From Thermoflavimicrobium dichotomicum (lineage in GTDB: Bacteria; Bacillota; Bacilli; Thermoactinomycetales; Thermoactinomycetaceae), in NCBI RefSeq assembly GCF_900114055.1, contig NZ_FORR01000026.1, forward strand, positions 1 to 40,430: a DNA stretch of 40,430 nt. The letters run 5' to 3'. Below are positions 6,077 through 14,326 of the stretch, one piece after another (within the stretch, counting starts at the first letter, position 1; each line of letters opens with the position of its first letter). The notes below the pieces were generated by a model. The model was given only the letters and a program-made list of their open reading frames with translations, was not told the DNA's origin and searched no databases. The position numbers and the translations under genes were made by a program.

Positions 6077-8476
6077 ATGCTTGATACATCTATTCAAAAA
6101 AGAAATCCTTTGAAAAAATGGCTCTCTATCCTCTTGATTTGTTTGCTTGGTCTTCTCGTCTTTTCAGGATTGACTGGCTACTGGTTCCTGGCAAAACGTT
6201 TACCTCAACAAAGTGGAGAAATCCATATCAAAGGATTGCAAGATTCTGTCAACGTTTGGCGAGATCAGCAAGGCGTCCCACACATTGAAGCCAAAAATGT
6301 GCATGATTTATTTAAAGTACAGGGATATATAACTGCACAGGACCGTCTCTTCCAAATGGATTTGAGTCGTCGCCAGGCTTCTGGGGAATTAAGTGAAGTG
6401 ATTGGCAACAAGACAGTGAACCAGGATCGCTTCTTTCGAACCTTGGGACTGCGTAGAGCGGCTGAAGCTTCTTATTCCCGATATCCAAAAGAATATCAGA
6501 CCTATCTTCAGGATTATGCGGATGGGGTCAATGCATTTATTGAACAAGCAAAAGCGGAAGGAAACTTGCCGATCGAATTTACAATACTCGGTTATGAACC
6601 AAAACCTTGGACACCATTGGATTCCCTTACGATTGGCAAATATATGGCTTATGATCTGGGTGGACACTGGGAAGGACAGGCTTTTCGTTCCTATCTGTTA
6701 CAGAAGTTTCCGAAAGAAAAAGCAATGGACCTCTTTCCAGCTTACCCAGCACAAGCACCTGATATTATTGAAAAATTGCAGACCCACTCTGTCGATATTG
6801 CCAAAAGCTTTGCATTTGCCGTTACTCCTCACGAATTCAATGGCAGTAATAACTGGGTCATATCCGGAAAGAAAAGCGCTTCCAACAAGCCATTGCTAGC
6901 CAATGATCCTCACCTGGGTTTAGCCACACCCGCCATCTGGTATGAGACCCATCTGAAAGCACCTTCATTTGAAGTCAGCGGTGTTATTTTCGCAGGAGTA
7001 CCTGGGATTATTGTTGGCCACACCCGTCATATCGCTTGGGGAGTAACAAATGTGGGGCCTGATGTGCAAGATCTCTATATTGAAAAGAGAAATCCAAAAA
7101 ACAAAAACCAGTTCTTGTATCAGGGAAAATGGGAAAATGCAAAAATCATTCATGAACGGATCAAAGTAAAAGATGGAAAAGATATTGTCTTAACCGTACA
7201 GGTTACAAGGCATGGTCCTATCATTTCTGAATTCGCTCATCATCAAAAACCCGATACAGCCATCGCACTAAAATGGACCGCATTGGAACCAACTACCGAA
7301 TTGCAAGCCGTCTTATTGTTTCCCCGGTCCAAAAACTGGAATGAATTCAAACAAGCTTTGACATATTTCCATGCTCCTGCACAAAACTTTGTCTTTGCTT
7401 CAACTGATGGAACCATTGCTTATCGGGCCAATGGAAAAATACCCATTCGAAAAAAAGGCGACAGCATGTTACCCGTCCCTGGTTGGACAGACGAATATGA
7501 ATGGAAAGGATATATTCCATGGGATGAGCTGCCTACTCTTGTGAATCCGCAGCAAGGTTGGATTGCGACAGCCAATAACCGAGTGGTGGATCAACAGTAT
7601 CCCTATCATCTAACCCATACCTGGGCTGAACCTTATCGGCAGCAACGTATTATCGAGGTGCTTAACCAGAAAGAAAAATTAACAGTAGAAGACATGAGAA
7701 AATTGCAAGTTGACTCTTTCAATCTGCAAGCCAAAGAGTTTCTCCCCCTGTTTATCCAGCAGTGGGAAAAACAGCAATCCAGGCTTAGAGCCATTGATCA
7801 ACAAGCTCTCCAGTTATTGAAAAAGTGGAATTACCAAGATGATAAAGAACTCGGCGCTCCACTTGTTTTTCACATTTTAATGAAAAAGATACCCGCTGTG
7901 CTGTTCCAAGGACAAATTGAACCAGAGATGGACAAACTATTCGATGGAAAAGATGCGATCGTCTCTCAATTGATACGTAACGATGCCCAAGGAAAACCAG
8001 GCCCCTGGATCAGAGAGAAAGGTGGGCTGGCCAACGTGTTATTAGAAGCTTTTCAGAAAACCAATGACCATATTGCCCAATTGCAAGGAAGTGATCCATC
8101 CAAGTGGAAGTGGGGAACCTTCCATCAGATTTCATTTGCTCATCCTCTCGCTGCAGTCAAACCGCTTGATTTGCTTTTCAATCCTGCATCCGCACCATTA
8201 AGCGGAAGCCATGTTACGGTTGGAGCGGCCGGATGGGATGCACAGACCGGACAAGTCAATCATGGCGCTTCGTGGCGGACGGTCGTTGATCTCTCCAAAC
8301 CTGAAGAGAGTTGGAATGTTGTTGGCCCCGGTCAATCCGGACAGGTACTTAGCCCTTGGTATGATAACCAAATAGACGACTGGATTAACGGCAGACAGCA
8401 CTTAACAACCATGGATGAAAAGAAATATCGAACAAATGGGAATCACCTGATCTTTCGACCAACAAAATATGAATGA
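6077..8476 (+). CDS. Penicillin acylase family protein (Ntn-hydrolase)
   Basis: The product (799 aa from the ATG at 6077) belongs to the penicillin amidase/acylase family. Those proteins are made as a precursor and self-cleave before a Ser that becomes the N-terminal nucleophile of the beta chain. A signal-anchor helix lies at residues 15-38 (WLSILLICLLGLLVFSGLTG). The alpha chain follows, with VWRDQQGVPHIEA and YITAQDRLFQMDLSRR. The cleavage and catalytic site is NGSNNWVISG (Ser about 257), then NDPHLGLATPAIWYE. The beta chain ends near 790. Natural substrates may be N-acyl amides such as acyl-homoserine lactones or lipids; penicillin cleavage cannot be assumed. A TTG at 6068 is an alternative start. 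It is probably exported and membrane-tethered. Confidence 0.93.
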   Translation: MLDTSIQKRNPLKKWLSILLICLLGLLVFSGLTGYWFLAKRLPQQSGEIHIKGLQDSVNVWRDQQGVPHIEAKNVHDLFKVQGYITAQDRLFQMDLSRRQASGELSEVIGNKTVNQDRFFRTLGLRRAAEASYSRYPKEYQTYLQDYADGVNAFIEQAKAEGNLPIEFTILGYEPKPWTPLDSLTIGKYMAYDLGGHWEGQAFRSYLLQKFPKEKAMDLFPAYPAQAPDIIEKLQTHSVDIAKSFAFAVTPHEFNGSNNWVISGKKSASNKPLLANDPHLGLATPAIWYETHLKAPSFEVSGVIFAGVPGIIVGHTRHIAWGVTNVGPDVQDLYIEKRNPKNKNQFLYQGKWENAKIIHERIKVKDGKDIVLTVQVTRHGPIISEFAHHQKPDTAIALKWTALEPTTELQAVLLFPRSKNWNEFKQALTYFHAPAQNFVFASTDGTIAYRANGKIPIRKKGDSMLPVPGWTDEYEWKGYIPWDELPTLVNPQQGWIATANNRVVDQQYPYHLTHTWAEPYRQQRIIEVLNQKEKLTVEDMRKLQVDSFNLQAKEFLPLFIQQWEKQQSRLRAIDQQALQLLKKWNYQDDKELGAPLVFHILMKKIPAVLFQGQIEPEMDKLFDGKDAIVSQLIRNDAQGKPGPWIREKGGLANVLLEAFQKTNDHIAQLQGSDPSKWKWGTFHQISFAHPLAAVKPLDLLFNPASAPLSGSHVTVGAAGWDAQTGQVNHGASWRTVVDLSKPEESWNVVGPGQSGQVLSPWYDNQIDDWINGRQHLTTMDEKKYRTNGNHLIFRPTKYE

Positions 8477-8497
8477 ATAACCTATTATTGAAAGGTG

Positions 8498-8548
8498 TAA
8501 AAAAGCTTCCTTTTCTGCAGTTTCACAACAGAAACGGAAAAGGAAGCT
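8498..8548. terminator. Long hairpin after the penicillin acylase gene
   Basis: A 12-bp stem (AGCTTCCTTTTC / GAAAAGGAAGCT, 8504-8515 with 8537-8548) encloses a smaller GTTTC/GAAAC hairpin. The T-run (A's at 8498-8503) follows the stem on the minus strand, so classical termination would act on leftward transcripts. For the rightward acylase transcript it may act as a 3' stabilising stem. Confidence 0.6.
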
Positions 8549-8598
8549 CCATTCTAATAATGAAGCTTCGTTATTTGATCCTTCAGGAGGAATCTCAC

Positions 8599-9081
8599 AT
8601 GTCCCACCCGTTTGATCTTCAGGAGTTTATTCATTTCCTCGTTCAGGCGAAACGAAGTACATACGCTTCAGGTGCTAATGATACTTCGCCGATCTTGCCT
8701 GCATCATCCCAGTTCGAATACACAAAAAGCCCATTCTTCTATCGCGACATATATTTTGGATCCAGCCGATTTACTGGCCAAGAAATCGTTTATTATCAGG
8801 AGAAACCGGTTTGGTCAATGAATTACTATGGCGGAATCACATCACAGATAAAAGACCTCAACGAAATATCCAAAATATACCGTATATTAAAGGAAGCGCT
8901 ACAACTTGTCGATGAGAATGCTCCATTTCGCGGTCCCAAGCAATGGATAAAAGGCCAACATCTATATAGTAACCACTATCAAGGAGATATCGAGTCTTTT
9001 CATGGATCGGAACATATGAAATGTATGTGTACAGGCATTTCCATTTATTCTCTCCATTATCATGGTGGTTTTCTAAAATAA
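8599..9081 (+). CDS. Conserved hypothetical protein, DUF5680-like
   Basis: This 160-aa soluble protein starts at the ATG at 8599, behind AGGAGGA. An upstream in-frame extension would run through the hairpin at 8504-8548 and is rejected. The sequence (FIHFLVQAKRSTYASG, SSRFTGQEIVYYQEKPVW, SMNYYGG, then FRGPKQWIKGQHLYSNHYQG and a GTGIS-like end) resembles a domain of unknown function found alone or C-terminal to XRE regulators (the DUF5680 group). Aromatic and Gly residues dominate the conserved blocks. No function can be assigned. Confidence 0.7.
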   Translation: MSHPFDLQEFIHFLVQAKRSTYASGANDTSPILPASSQFEYTKSPFFYRDIYFGSSRFTGQEIVYYQEKPVWSMNYYGGITSQIKDLNEISKIYRILKEALQLVDENAPFRGPKQWIKGQHLYSNHYQGDIESFHGSEHMKCMCTGISIYSLHYHGGFLK

Positions 9082-9083
9082 CA

Positions 9084-9116
9084 GGCTGAGAAGAGCTCTC
9101 TCGCTCTTTTCAGCCT
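9084..9116 (+). terminator. Hairpin between convergent genes
   Basis: GGCTGAGAAGAGC and GCTCTTTTCAGCC form a stem with a small loop between the DUF5680-like gene and the convergent DMT transporter. The trailing T-run is weak. Confidence 0.55.
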
Positions 9117-9125
9117 TCCATTTGT

Positions 9126-10025
9126 TTAAGCTGCTTTTTGTGGGGCTGATTTGGGTTCAAACAGGAACAGCCATACTCCCATAATCGATAAAGCTCCACC
9201 GATCAGATGGAACAGGGTCATGGTTTCTCCCAATAAAAAATAAGCCAAAACGGTTGAACCAACCGGTTCACCTAATATACTTACCGATATGGTTGTCGCA
9301 CTGACATATTGCATTAACCAATTGAATAATCCATGTCCAAAAATAGTAGGAACGAGTGCCAATAAAAGAAAAACAATCCATTCATTCTTTGGATAATGAA
9401 TCATTTCATACCCCATATATGCATTATAAAAAAATAAAACGACTGAAGCGATTGCAAATACCAGCACATTATATAATAGCGGAGACATGCGTTTATTCAG
9501 CTCTTGGCCTGCCAGCACATAAAAGGAAACGGCCAATGTCCCAATAATGGATAAGAAATCACCATATAACGCCGTTGAAGACAATTCAATATCTCCCCAT
9601 CCAACCAAAACGGTCCCTAACATCGCAATCAGCATACTGATGATTCCTTTAACATGGGTACGTTCTTTAAAAATAAAATAAGCGCCAATCATCACAAAAA
9701 TCGGTTGCAGAACAAGAAGAATCGTCGAACTGGCTACAGAAGTATACTTTAACGATCCAATCCAAAATAGAAAATGAAGGCCCAAAAATAAACCAGCCAG
9801 ACCCAGCTTAAAGAAGTCACGCTTCTTAACCTGACGTAACTGTTGAACATGTTTTTTTCGTAAGAAAGGAAGCATGATGATAATCGAAAAAAACAGGCGA
9901 TGCATGCCCATCACCGCCGCTGGAGCATGAGACCATTTAATAAAAATAGCCGAAAAAGACACTGCAACAATCCCTATAAACAAAACAAGGACTGGTGGAA
10001 CCGGGCAACGTACGGATGTGTTCAT
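9126..10025 (-). CDS. DMT-superfamily transporter (EamA type)
   Basis: The 299-aa protein has ten hydrophobic helices arranged as two EamA repeats (about residues 12-143 and 157-290), with family motifs such as FLGLHFLFWIGSLKYTSVAS in the first repeat and GEPVGSTVLAYFLLGE in the second. Members export amino acids, nucleosides or other metabolites; the substrate cannot be told from sequence. The ATG at 10025 has AGGTGAT upstream. It lies downstream of amtB on the same strand, but a terminator separates the two, so it is probably independent. Confidence 0.9.
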   Translation of the reverse strand: MNTSVRCPVPPVLVLFIGIVAVSFSAIFIKWSHAPAAVMGMHRLFFSIIIMLPFLRKKHVQQLRQVKKRDFFKLGLAGLFLGLHFLFWIGSLKYTSVASSTILLVLQPIFVMIGAYFIFKERTHVKGIISMLIAMLGTVLVGWGDIELSSTALYGDFLSIIGTLAVSFYVLAGQELNKRMSPLLYNVLVFAIASVVLFFYNAYMGYEMIHYPKNEWIVFLLLALVPTIFGHGLFNWLMQYVSATTISVSILGEPVGSTVLAYFLLGETMTLFHLIGGALSIMGVWLFLFEPKSAPQKAA

Positions 10026-10111
10026 TTCAACATCACCTACATCATCAGAAACTAGTCATACATAACTGGATCTACCTTTTCATTCTACTATATTTCAAAT
10101 CAGTAAACGAT

Positions 10112-10142
10112 TAAAAAAAATCACTCTCCACATTGGAGAGCG
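10112..10142 (-). terminator. Intrinsic terminator of amtB
   Basis: Minus strand: CTCTCCA, ATG loop, TGGAGAG, then TGATTTTTTTT. It lies about 45 bp after the ammonium transporter stop. Confidence 0.75.
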
Positions 10143-10185
10143 AAATGATGAAAAACAACTATATCCTCTTACTTTGATCGATTTT

Positions 10186-11553
10186 CTAGTCAACTGCATC
10201 TACCAACAATGGATCCCTCTTTTGTGATGTTTTTCTTCTATTTAATATTTTCTCTTTGTGACCAAAGCCTTCTCTTAAGCCTGACCCTTCATTCCATTTG
10301 ATTAAGAAAACATGTTCTGGATAACCATAGCTACCATGTTCACTCAAGTCAAGCCCCGACAATTCTTCCTCTTTGGAAACACGTAAACCCATGACTTTAT
10401 CAATCACCCACAAAATGATGAAAGACACCAACGCCACATATATCGTAGCAATGGCCACCCCCAAGGCTTGTACTCCGAGCTGCTTCCATCCGCCACCATA
10501 AAACAATCCAGCACTTCCCACTCCTACCTTTTGCACAAGAACCGGTGTTGCAAACAGTCCAGTTGAAAGACTTCCCCACATACCAGCCACACCATGAACA
10601 GAGATGGCTCCAACGGGATCATCGATCTTCTGTTTTTCCAGATAGTACATGGACAGTACTGCCAACACACCTGCCACTGCTCCAATCACCACAGCAGCCC
10701 AAGTTTCAACAAAGGCACAAGCTGCTGTAATTGCAACCAAAGCCGCCAGCATACCATTAAGAATCATCGAAATATTGGCCTTTCGAGTAAGCCATACCGA
10801 AAGTCCCAAAGCCGCAACTGCCCCAGCTCCTGCAGCCAAATTGGTTGTCAGAGCGATGTATCCAAAAAACCCTTCCTTTGCTGTCAGTGTACTTCCTGGA
10901 TTAAATCCAAACCATCCCAACCAAATCAATAGCACGCCTAATACCGTATACACCTGGTTATGTCCCGGCATCGTATTGGATGTACCATCTGAGCTAAATC
11001 GTCCGATCCGTGGTTTCAACAACATTGTAGCAACAAGTGCTGCTACTCCTCCCTGTAAATGCACCACAGTCGAACCGGCAAAATCCTGTTTGCCCAACGC
11101 ATGTAACCAACCATCTGCTCCCCAAATCCAATGTCCGATCACTGGATAGATCAAAATACTGTATAGCAAACCAAAAAGGATGTACACACCTAATTTGGCC
11201 CGCTCGGCAAATCCGCCCCACACAATCGCCAAGGAAGCAGCCAGAAAAGATAATTGATATAAGTATGAAATTTCAACCGGTAAAGCCCCGGCTTCTTGTG
11301 GTATATTTAAAAACCAACCATTTGTACCGATCCATATGCCGTCTCCAAAAGTAAGACCATATCCTGCAACCCAAAAAGCCAATGCCGCAATCGAAATGCT
11401 AATGACTTGCTTCACCGCTATATGCCCTGCATTTTTCATTCGTGTAGAACCTGCTTCTAGCAGCACAAATCCAGCCTGCATGAAAAAGACGAACACCGCA
11501 CACATCAGAATAAACACCGCATCGACCGCTAATGAAACATCTGCCACTTTCAT
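10186..11553 (-). CDS. amtB: Ammonium transporter
   Basis: The 455-aa protein is an Amt/MEP/Rh channel with eleven predicted helices. Family landmarks are FVFFMQAGFVLLEAGSTRMKN near the N-terminus, GHWIWGADGWL, VHLQGGVAALVATMLL, GWFGFNPGSTL, TNLAAGAGAVAALG and DPVGAISVHGVAGMWGSLS, covering the conserved pore His residues. It moves NH4+/NH3 into the cell under nitrogen limitation. The ATG at 11553 has a GGGAGGGAT site. Many Bacilli have a GlnK gene next to amtB; none is seen here. Two GlnR/TnrA boxes upstream indicate nitrogen control. Confidence 0.96.
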   Translation of the reverse strand: MKVADVSLAVDAVFILMCAVFVFFMQAGFVLLEAGSTRMKNAGHIAVKQVISISIAALAFWVAGYGLTFGDGIWIGTNGWFLNIPQEAGALPVEISYLYQLSFLAASLAIVWGGFAERAKLGVYILFGLLYSILIYPVIGHWIWGADGWLHALGKQDFAGSTVVHLQGGVAALVATMLLKPRIGRFSSDGTSNTMPGHNQVYTVLGVLLIWLGWFGFNPGSTLTAKEGFFGYIALTTNLAAGAGAVAALGLSVWLTRKANISMILNGMLAALVAITAACAFVETWAAVVIGAVAGVLAVLSMYYLEKQKIDDPVGAISVHGVAGMWGSLSTGLFATPVLVQKVGVGSAGLFYGGGWKQLGVQALGVAIATIYVALVSFIILWVIDKVMGLRVSKEEELSGLDLSEHGSYGYPEHVFLIKWNEGSGLREGFGHKEKILNRRKTSQKRDPLLVDAVD

Positions 11554-11573
11554 GGTATCCCTCCCAAGATTGA

Positions 11574-11590
11574 TGTTAACTTTCTTAACA
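11574..11590. promoter_or_regulatory. GlnR/TnrA box 1 (downstream of the amtB start site)
   Basis: TGTTAACTTTCTTAACA fits the TGTNA-N7-TNACA consensus of Bacillus GlnR/TnrA perfectly. It lies 21 bp before the amtB ATG and about 20 bp downstream of the predicted transcription start, a repressing position. Confidence 0.85.
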
Positions 11591-11608
11591 TATCTTTATT
11601 TATGAATG

Positions 11609-11638
11609 ATATTAACATAAAAATATATGCCATTTCAA
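11609..11638 (-). promoter_or_regulatory. Predicted amtB promoter
   Basis: Minus strand: -35 TTGAAA (11638-11633), 18-bp spacer, -10 TAATAT (11614-11609). The start would be near 11602, between the two GlnR/TnrA boxes. Confidence 0.6.
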
Positions 11639-11678
11639 GTCTATATGTAAAATAAGTTGACATGATAACAACCTCTTA

Positions 11679-11695
11679 TGTAAGTTATATTAACA
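11679..11695. promoter_or_regulatory. GlnR/TnrA box 2 (upstream of the amtB promoter)
   Basis: TGTAAGTTATATTAACA fits TGTNA-N7-TNACA perfectly. It is centred about 85 bp upstream of the predicted start, a position compatible with activation. Confidence 0.8.
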
Positions 11696-11747
11696 ATAAA
11701 AACACCTCTTTATTTTTGCGGGACATCGTCCCAAAAATAAAGAGGTG
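11696..11747 (-). terminator. Long perfect terminator hairpin
   Basis: CACCTCTTTATTTTTG pairs perfectly with CAAAAATAAAGAGGTG (11703-11747). An inner GGGAC/GTCCC extends the stem. On the minus strand it is followed by GTTTTTATTG. It ends the DnaJ-zinc-finger-like membrane gene. Confidence 0.85.
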
Positions 11748-11802
11748 CCAATTTCGATTCTATTTTGACTATAATCCGCTAAAAACCGTATCGAATAGAA
11801 AC

Positions 11803-12330
11803 CTAATTCTTCTGCGTATCGGAAATGACACTCCCCAAAATTCCATCGACCAAAGCAATCCACAAAGTAGCCAAGAACAAAGTTTTGAAAACAGTTCCTA
11901 TCACATTCTGAAACTTGCAAAATGATTTGTTCTTATAACGCCGACTAACCAAAAGCAATATAATAGACCAAAAAGGATGAGAAAATAATAGAAAAACGGC
12001 AATAACCAATAAACTGATCGCTATCATTCCATATCGATCGACAGTCGGTACCAATGTAGAGGGGAGCTTTCCAAAACCTTGACAGAAATTGCAATCTCCA
12101 TATTTTTCAATCGTTGCCCTGGCACTACTTCCCCCAACCCATCCATCGACATATCCCGTTGTATACAGTTTTGTTCCAGTTCCTCTACACTCCGGGCAAT
12201 GAGCCTCGCCTTTATATAGACGTACTTTACTTCTTCCAGCAGTCCAACGAAGAAATCCAATTAATGCTTTTATCATTATAACTGAAAAAAAGAAACTAGT
12301 TAAAAATGCAATTTTTAAACTAGCATGCAT
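11803..12330 (-). CDS. Membrane protein with DnaJ-type CxxCxGxG zinc motifs
   Basis: This is a 175-aa protein. An N-terminal membrane helix (about 7-27) is followed by a cytosolic or exposed loop with CPECRGTG (about 45-52) and CNFCQGFG (about 80-87), a pair of cysteine knuckles as in the DnaJ zinc-finger domain. Two or three further helices follow (about 102-122 and 142-165). The ATG at 12330 was chosen for its CAGGAGGATCA ribosome site; an upstream ATG at 12369 has none. The DnaJ J-domain is absent. I do not recognise a named family; a redox, folding or metal-sensing role is speculative. Confidence 0.7.
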   Translation of the reverse strand: MHASLKIAFLTSFFFSVIMIKALIGFLRWTAGRSKVRLYKGEAHCPECRGTGTKLYTTGYVDGWVGGSSARATIEKYGDCNFCQGFGKLPSTLVPTVDRYGMIAISLLVIAVFLLFSHPFWSIILLLVSRRYKNKSFCKFQNVIGTVFKTLFLATLWIALVDGILGSVISDTQKN

Positions 12331-12502
12331 TGATGATCCTCCTGTACCTATCCCTAAACCATTTTTCAATTAAAAATCCACAACAAATTCATACTTTAGG
12401 CAATGTAAATAATAAACATCCTATCATCACTTGTCTAGTATATAAATTTATAATATTAAACGAATTACTAAATAAATATCGACAATTATTTTAATAAAAA
12501 AT

Positions 12503-12540
12503 AAAAAAACACTTTCTTCAAGAAAATTGAAAGAAAGTGC
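12503..12540 (-). terminator. Second terminator downstream of the kinase gene
   Basis: Minus strand: CACTTTCTT, a loop, AAGAAAGTG, then seven T. It is the distal one of two tandem hairpins; the rest of 12370-12686 shows no coding signal. Confidence 0.75.
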
Positions 12541-12583
12541 TCCTGTTTGAAATCGCTCATTCATTTATATACATGTTTTACTA

Positions 12584-12623
12584 AAAAACACCTCATGGTG
12601 CAATTGATAACCATGCGGTGTTT
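12584..12623 (-). terminator. First terminator of the PTS IIB-kinase operon
   Basis: Minus strand: AACACCGCATGGT, a loop, ACCATGAGGTGTT, then TTTT. It lies about 65 bp past the kinase stop. Confidence 0.8.
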
Positions 12624-12686
12624 GATGATCCCAATCAAAGCTGACAGATCCAACCTATGAAAAAAATCAATGAGGCTATATGACCA

Positions 12687-13586
12687 TCAAGGATGAATCT
12701 CCTGCAGAGCCAGATAATAACCACCTTTGGCAGATGATACCTGATTGGAAATGATTTGTGCTTCGGGAACCGCCCGTAGTACTTCCTGTACAAATATTTC
12801 TTGAACGCGAGGAATTTTCTGTAAAACACTCCCGCTCATGGCAACTGTTACTTGCTCACTAAATCCCAATTTTCTCCAACAATGAATCGTTATATGTGCC
12901 AAATGCTTGCCAGCCTGTTGTAAAATTTGCAAAGCACGTGAATCTCCCTCGTTGGCTGCTTCCACCACAACTGGAACCAGAGCAGCGATTTCCCCTTTTG
13001 AAGAGGCGTAAACAGGTCCTATGATTTTCCGTGCTTCTTTAACCTTTAAATAAGACAGCAATTTTCTGCTCAACAAGCTGGGTTCTTTATCCGTTTCATC
13101 TTCATAAATCAATTGGCGCAATGCTTCGATGGCGATCCAGTATCCACTCCCCTCATCTCCCAATAAATTTCCCCAACCGCCTGTAAACACGGACTTTCCA
13201 TGATGAACTCCAAAACAGACCGACCCTGTTCCGGAAATCGTCAGAATCCCATCCTTTCCTTCCAAAGCAGCTGCATGGGCAATTCGCGCGTCATTGACAA
13301 TGAAAAATGGAATACCAAAGTGTTGACTTAAAGCAGCTTTCAACTGATCGCGATGACTTCCGCTCTCAATACCCGCTAACCCCAAGTACATATAGATACA
13401 GGTACCTGACTTCACTTCCTGCATACATATCTGAATCGCTTCTATAATATGGCCAATCGCCTGTTTGGCTCCCATCAGGACATTGGCAAAACCGCTGACA
13501 CCTCGCCCCAACTCACGGCCAGCCAGGTCAAATGCGACTGCTTCGGTTTTGGTTCCACCACCATCAACGCCAATTACATAATTCAT
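12687..13586 (-). CDS. N-acetylglucosamine kinase-like protein (BadF/BcrA ATPase family)
   Basis: The 299-aa protein has the ASKHA sugar-kinase fold. It begins with the phosphate-1 loop YVIGVDGGGTKTEAVAFD, has a central AARIAHAAALEGKDGILTIS GTGS-type phosphate-2 block (LTISGTGSVCFG), then GWGNLLGDEGSGYW. These are typical of GlcNAc kinases in the BadF/BadG/BcrA/BcrD family. It would phosphorylate an amino sugar released from chitobiose-like substrates. It is the second gene after the PTS IIB gene (68 bp gap), which supports a role with the neighbouring PTS. The ATG at 13586 follows AAGGAAG. Glucosamine kinase is an alternative. Confidence 0.85.
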   Translation of the reverse strand: MNYVIGVDGGGTKTEAVAFDLAGRELGRGVSGFANVLMGAKQAIGHIIEAIQICMQEVKSGTCIYMYLGLAGIESGSHRDQLKAALSQHFGIPFFIVNDARIAHAAALEGKDGILTISGTGSVCFGVHHGKSVFTGGWGNLLGDEGSGYWIAIEALRQLIYEDETDKEPSLLSRKLLSYLKVKEARKIIGPVYASSKGEIAALVPVVVEAANEGDSRALQILQQAGKHLAHITIHCWRKLGFSEQVTVAMSGSVLQKIPRVQEIFVQEVLRAVPEAQIISNQVSSAKGGYYLALQEIHP

Positions 13587-13654
13587 TGGTCAGTAACTTC
13601 CTTTTTATGGTTTTTCGAAATTTCTTCTACCCATTTTGAGCAAGATTTCACTCT

Positions 13655-13963
13655 TCATGTATTTCTTTGATGTTTACGAATCAGGTCTAATAATTGTGGA
13701 GCACCGAGTGGCGTATAACCCATAGGCGGAATCAATTCGACGGGTTTCCCCAAACGTTTACCCACTTCCTGAAAAAATGGCAAACGATGCCTGACTTGTG
13801 GTGCCACCAATCCTAAATCATATTGGGGCAACTCTGCTTCAAATTCATGAGATCCAACGGCATTGATTTCCAAAGCAAAGCCCTGTTTTTCGGCCTCTTT
13901 TTTAATCGAATTCACCACAAAAGAGCTCGACATTCCGCCTGAGCACACCATTAGTACTTTCAT
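13655..13963 (-). CDS. PTS lactose/cellobiose-family EIIB component
   Basis: The 102-aa protein has the EIIB fold of the lactose/cellobiose/chitobiose family. The phospho-accepting Cys sits in KVLMVCSGGMSSSFVV (Cys7), followed by APQVRH. It takes phosphate from an EIIA and passes it to the sugar bound by EIIC. The ATG at 13963 follows AGAGGAGAT. It is transcribed leftward with the kinase and divergently from EIIC. No EIIA gene is visible in the window, so EIIA must come from elsewhere. Confidence 0.92.
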   Translation of the reverse strand: MKVLMVCSGGMSSSFVVNSIKKEAEKQGFALEINAVGSHEFEAELPQYDLGLVAPQVRHRLPFFQEVGKRLGKPVELIPPMGYTPLGAPQLLDLIRKHQRNT

Positions 13964-14018
13964 CGCACATCTCCTCTTAAAGGCATCATCGTTATCAAGA
14001 TTTATTCATTCATTAAAA

Positions 14019-14035
14019 AATGAAATCGTTTACAA
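14019..14035 (-). promoter_or_regulatory. cre site (CcpA) for the EIIB-kinase operon
   Basis: Minus strand TTGTAAACGATTTCATT matches the cre consensus WTGNAANCGNWNNCAWW at every position. It begins just downstream of the predicted -10, a repressing position. Confidence 0.85.
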
Positions 14036-14039
14036 TTTT

Positions 14040-14068
14040 ATATTAATTCATATTCTACTGTCTGTCTA
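14040..14068 (-). promoter_or_regulatory. Predicted promoter of the EIIB-kinase operon
   Basis: Minus strand: -35 TAGACA (14068-14063), 17-bp spacer, -10 TAATAT (14045-14040). The perfect cre follows immediately. Confidence 0.6.
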
Positions 14069-14276
14069 TATCATCTTTTCAGAAAAGCACTTGCAATCTA
14101 TGAGGTTATAAAACCTGATCACAAAGAGAAGCCACAGAAACTCCTTTCTTATGTATCTCACCCTGGATGGGCAAGATTTTCAACAGAAATAAATATAAAA
14201 AAGTTATTATAACTCATTCTCTTGTACTAAATAAGTGAATAAATTTTGAAATAATACTAGACTATTTATTATAAAG

Positions 14277-14285
14277 TGATATAAT
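14277..14285 (+). promoter_or_regulatory. Extended -10 promoter of the EIIC gene
   Basis: TGATATAAT (TG-n-TATAAT) at 14277-14285; the -35 is poor. The start would be near 14292. Confidence 0.65.
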
Positions 14286-14294
14286 ATTCTAAAA

Positions 14295-14308
14295 TGAAAA
14301 CGTTTTCT
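14295..14308 (+). promoter_or_regulatory. cre-like site at the EIIC start
   Basis: TGAAAACGTTTTCT differs from the palindromic cre core only at the last base. It covers about +3 to +16 of the EIIC transcript, so CcpA would block initiation. Confidence 0.7.
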
Positions 14309-14326
14309 TGTGCAGGGAGGTATAAG

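Noticed and set aside
6077-8476. Calling the acylase a beta-lactam resistance or penicillin G acylase gene
   Set aside because: The family is broad, including lactone and lipid acylases. Nothing in the sequence or context specifies beta-lactam substrates.
10649-11149. Long antisense frame (166 codons) inside amtB
   Set aside because: It is an Ala/Pro/Thr-rich shadow caused by amtB codon usage, without start signals; amtB is unambiguous.
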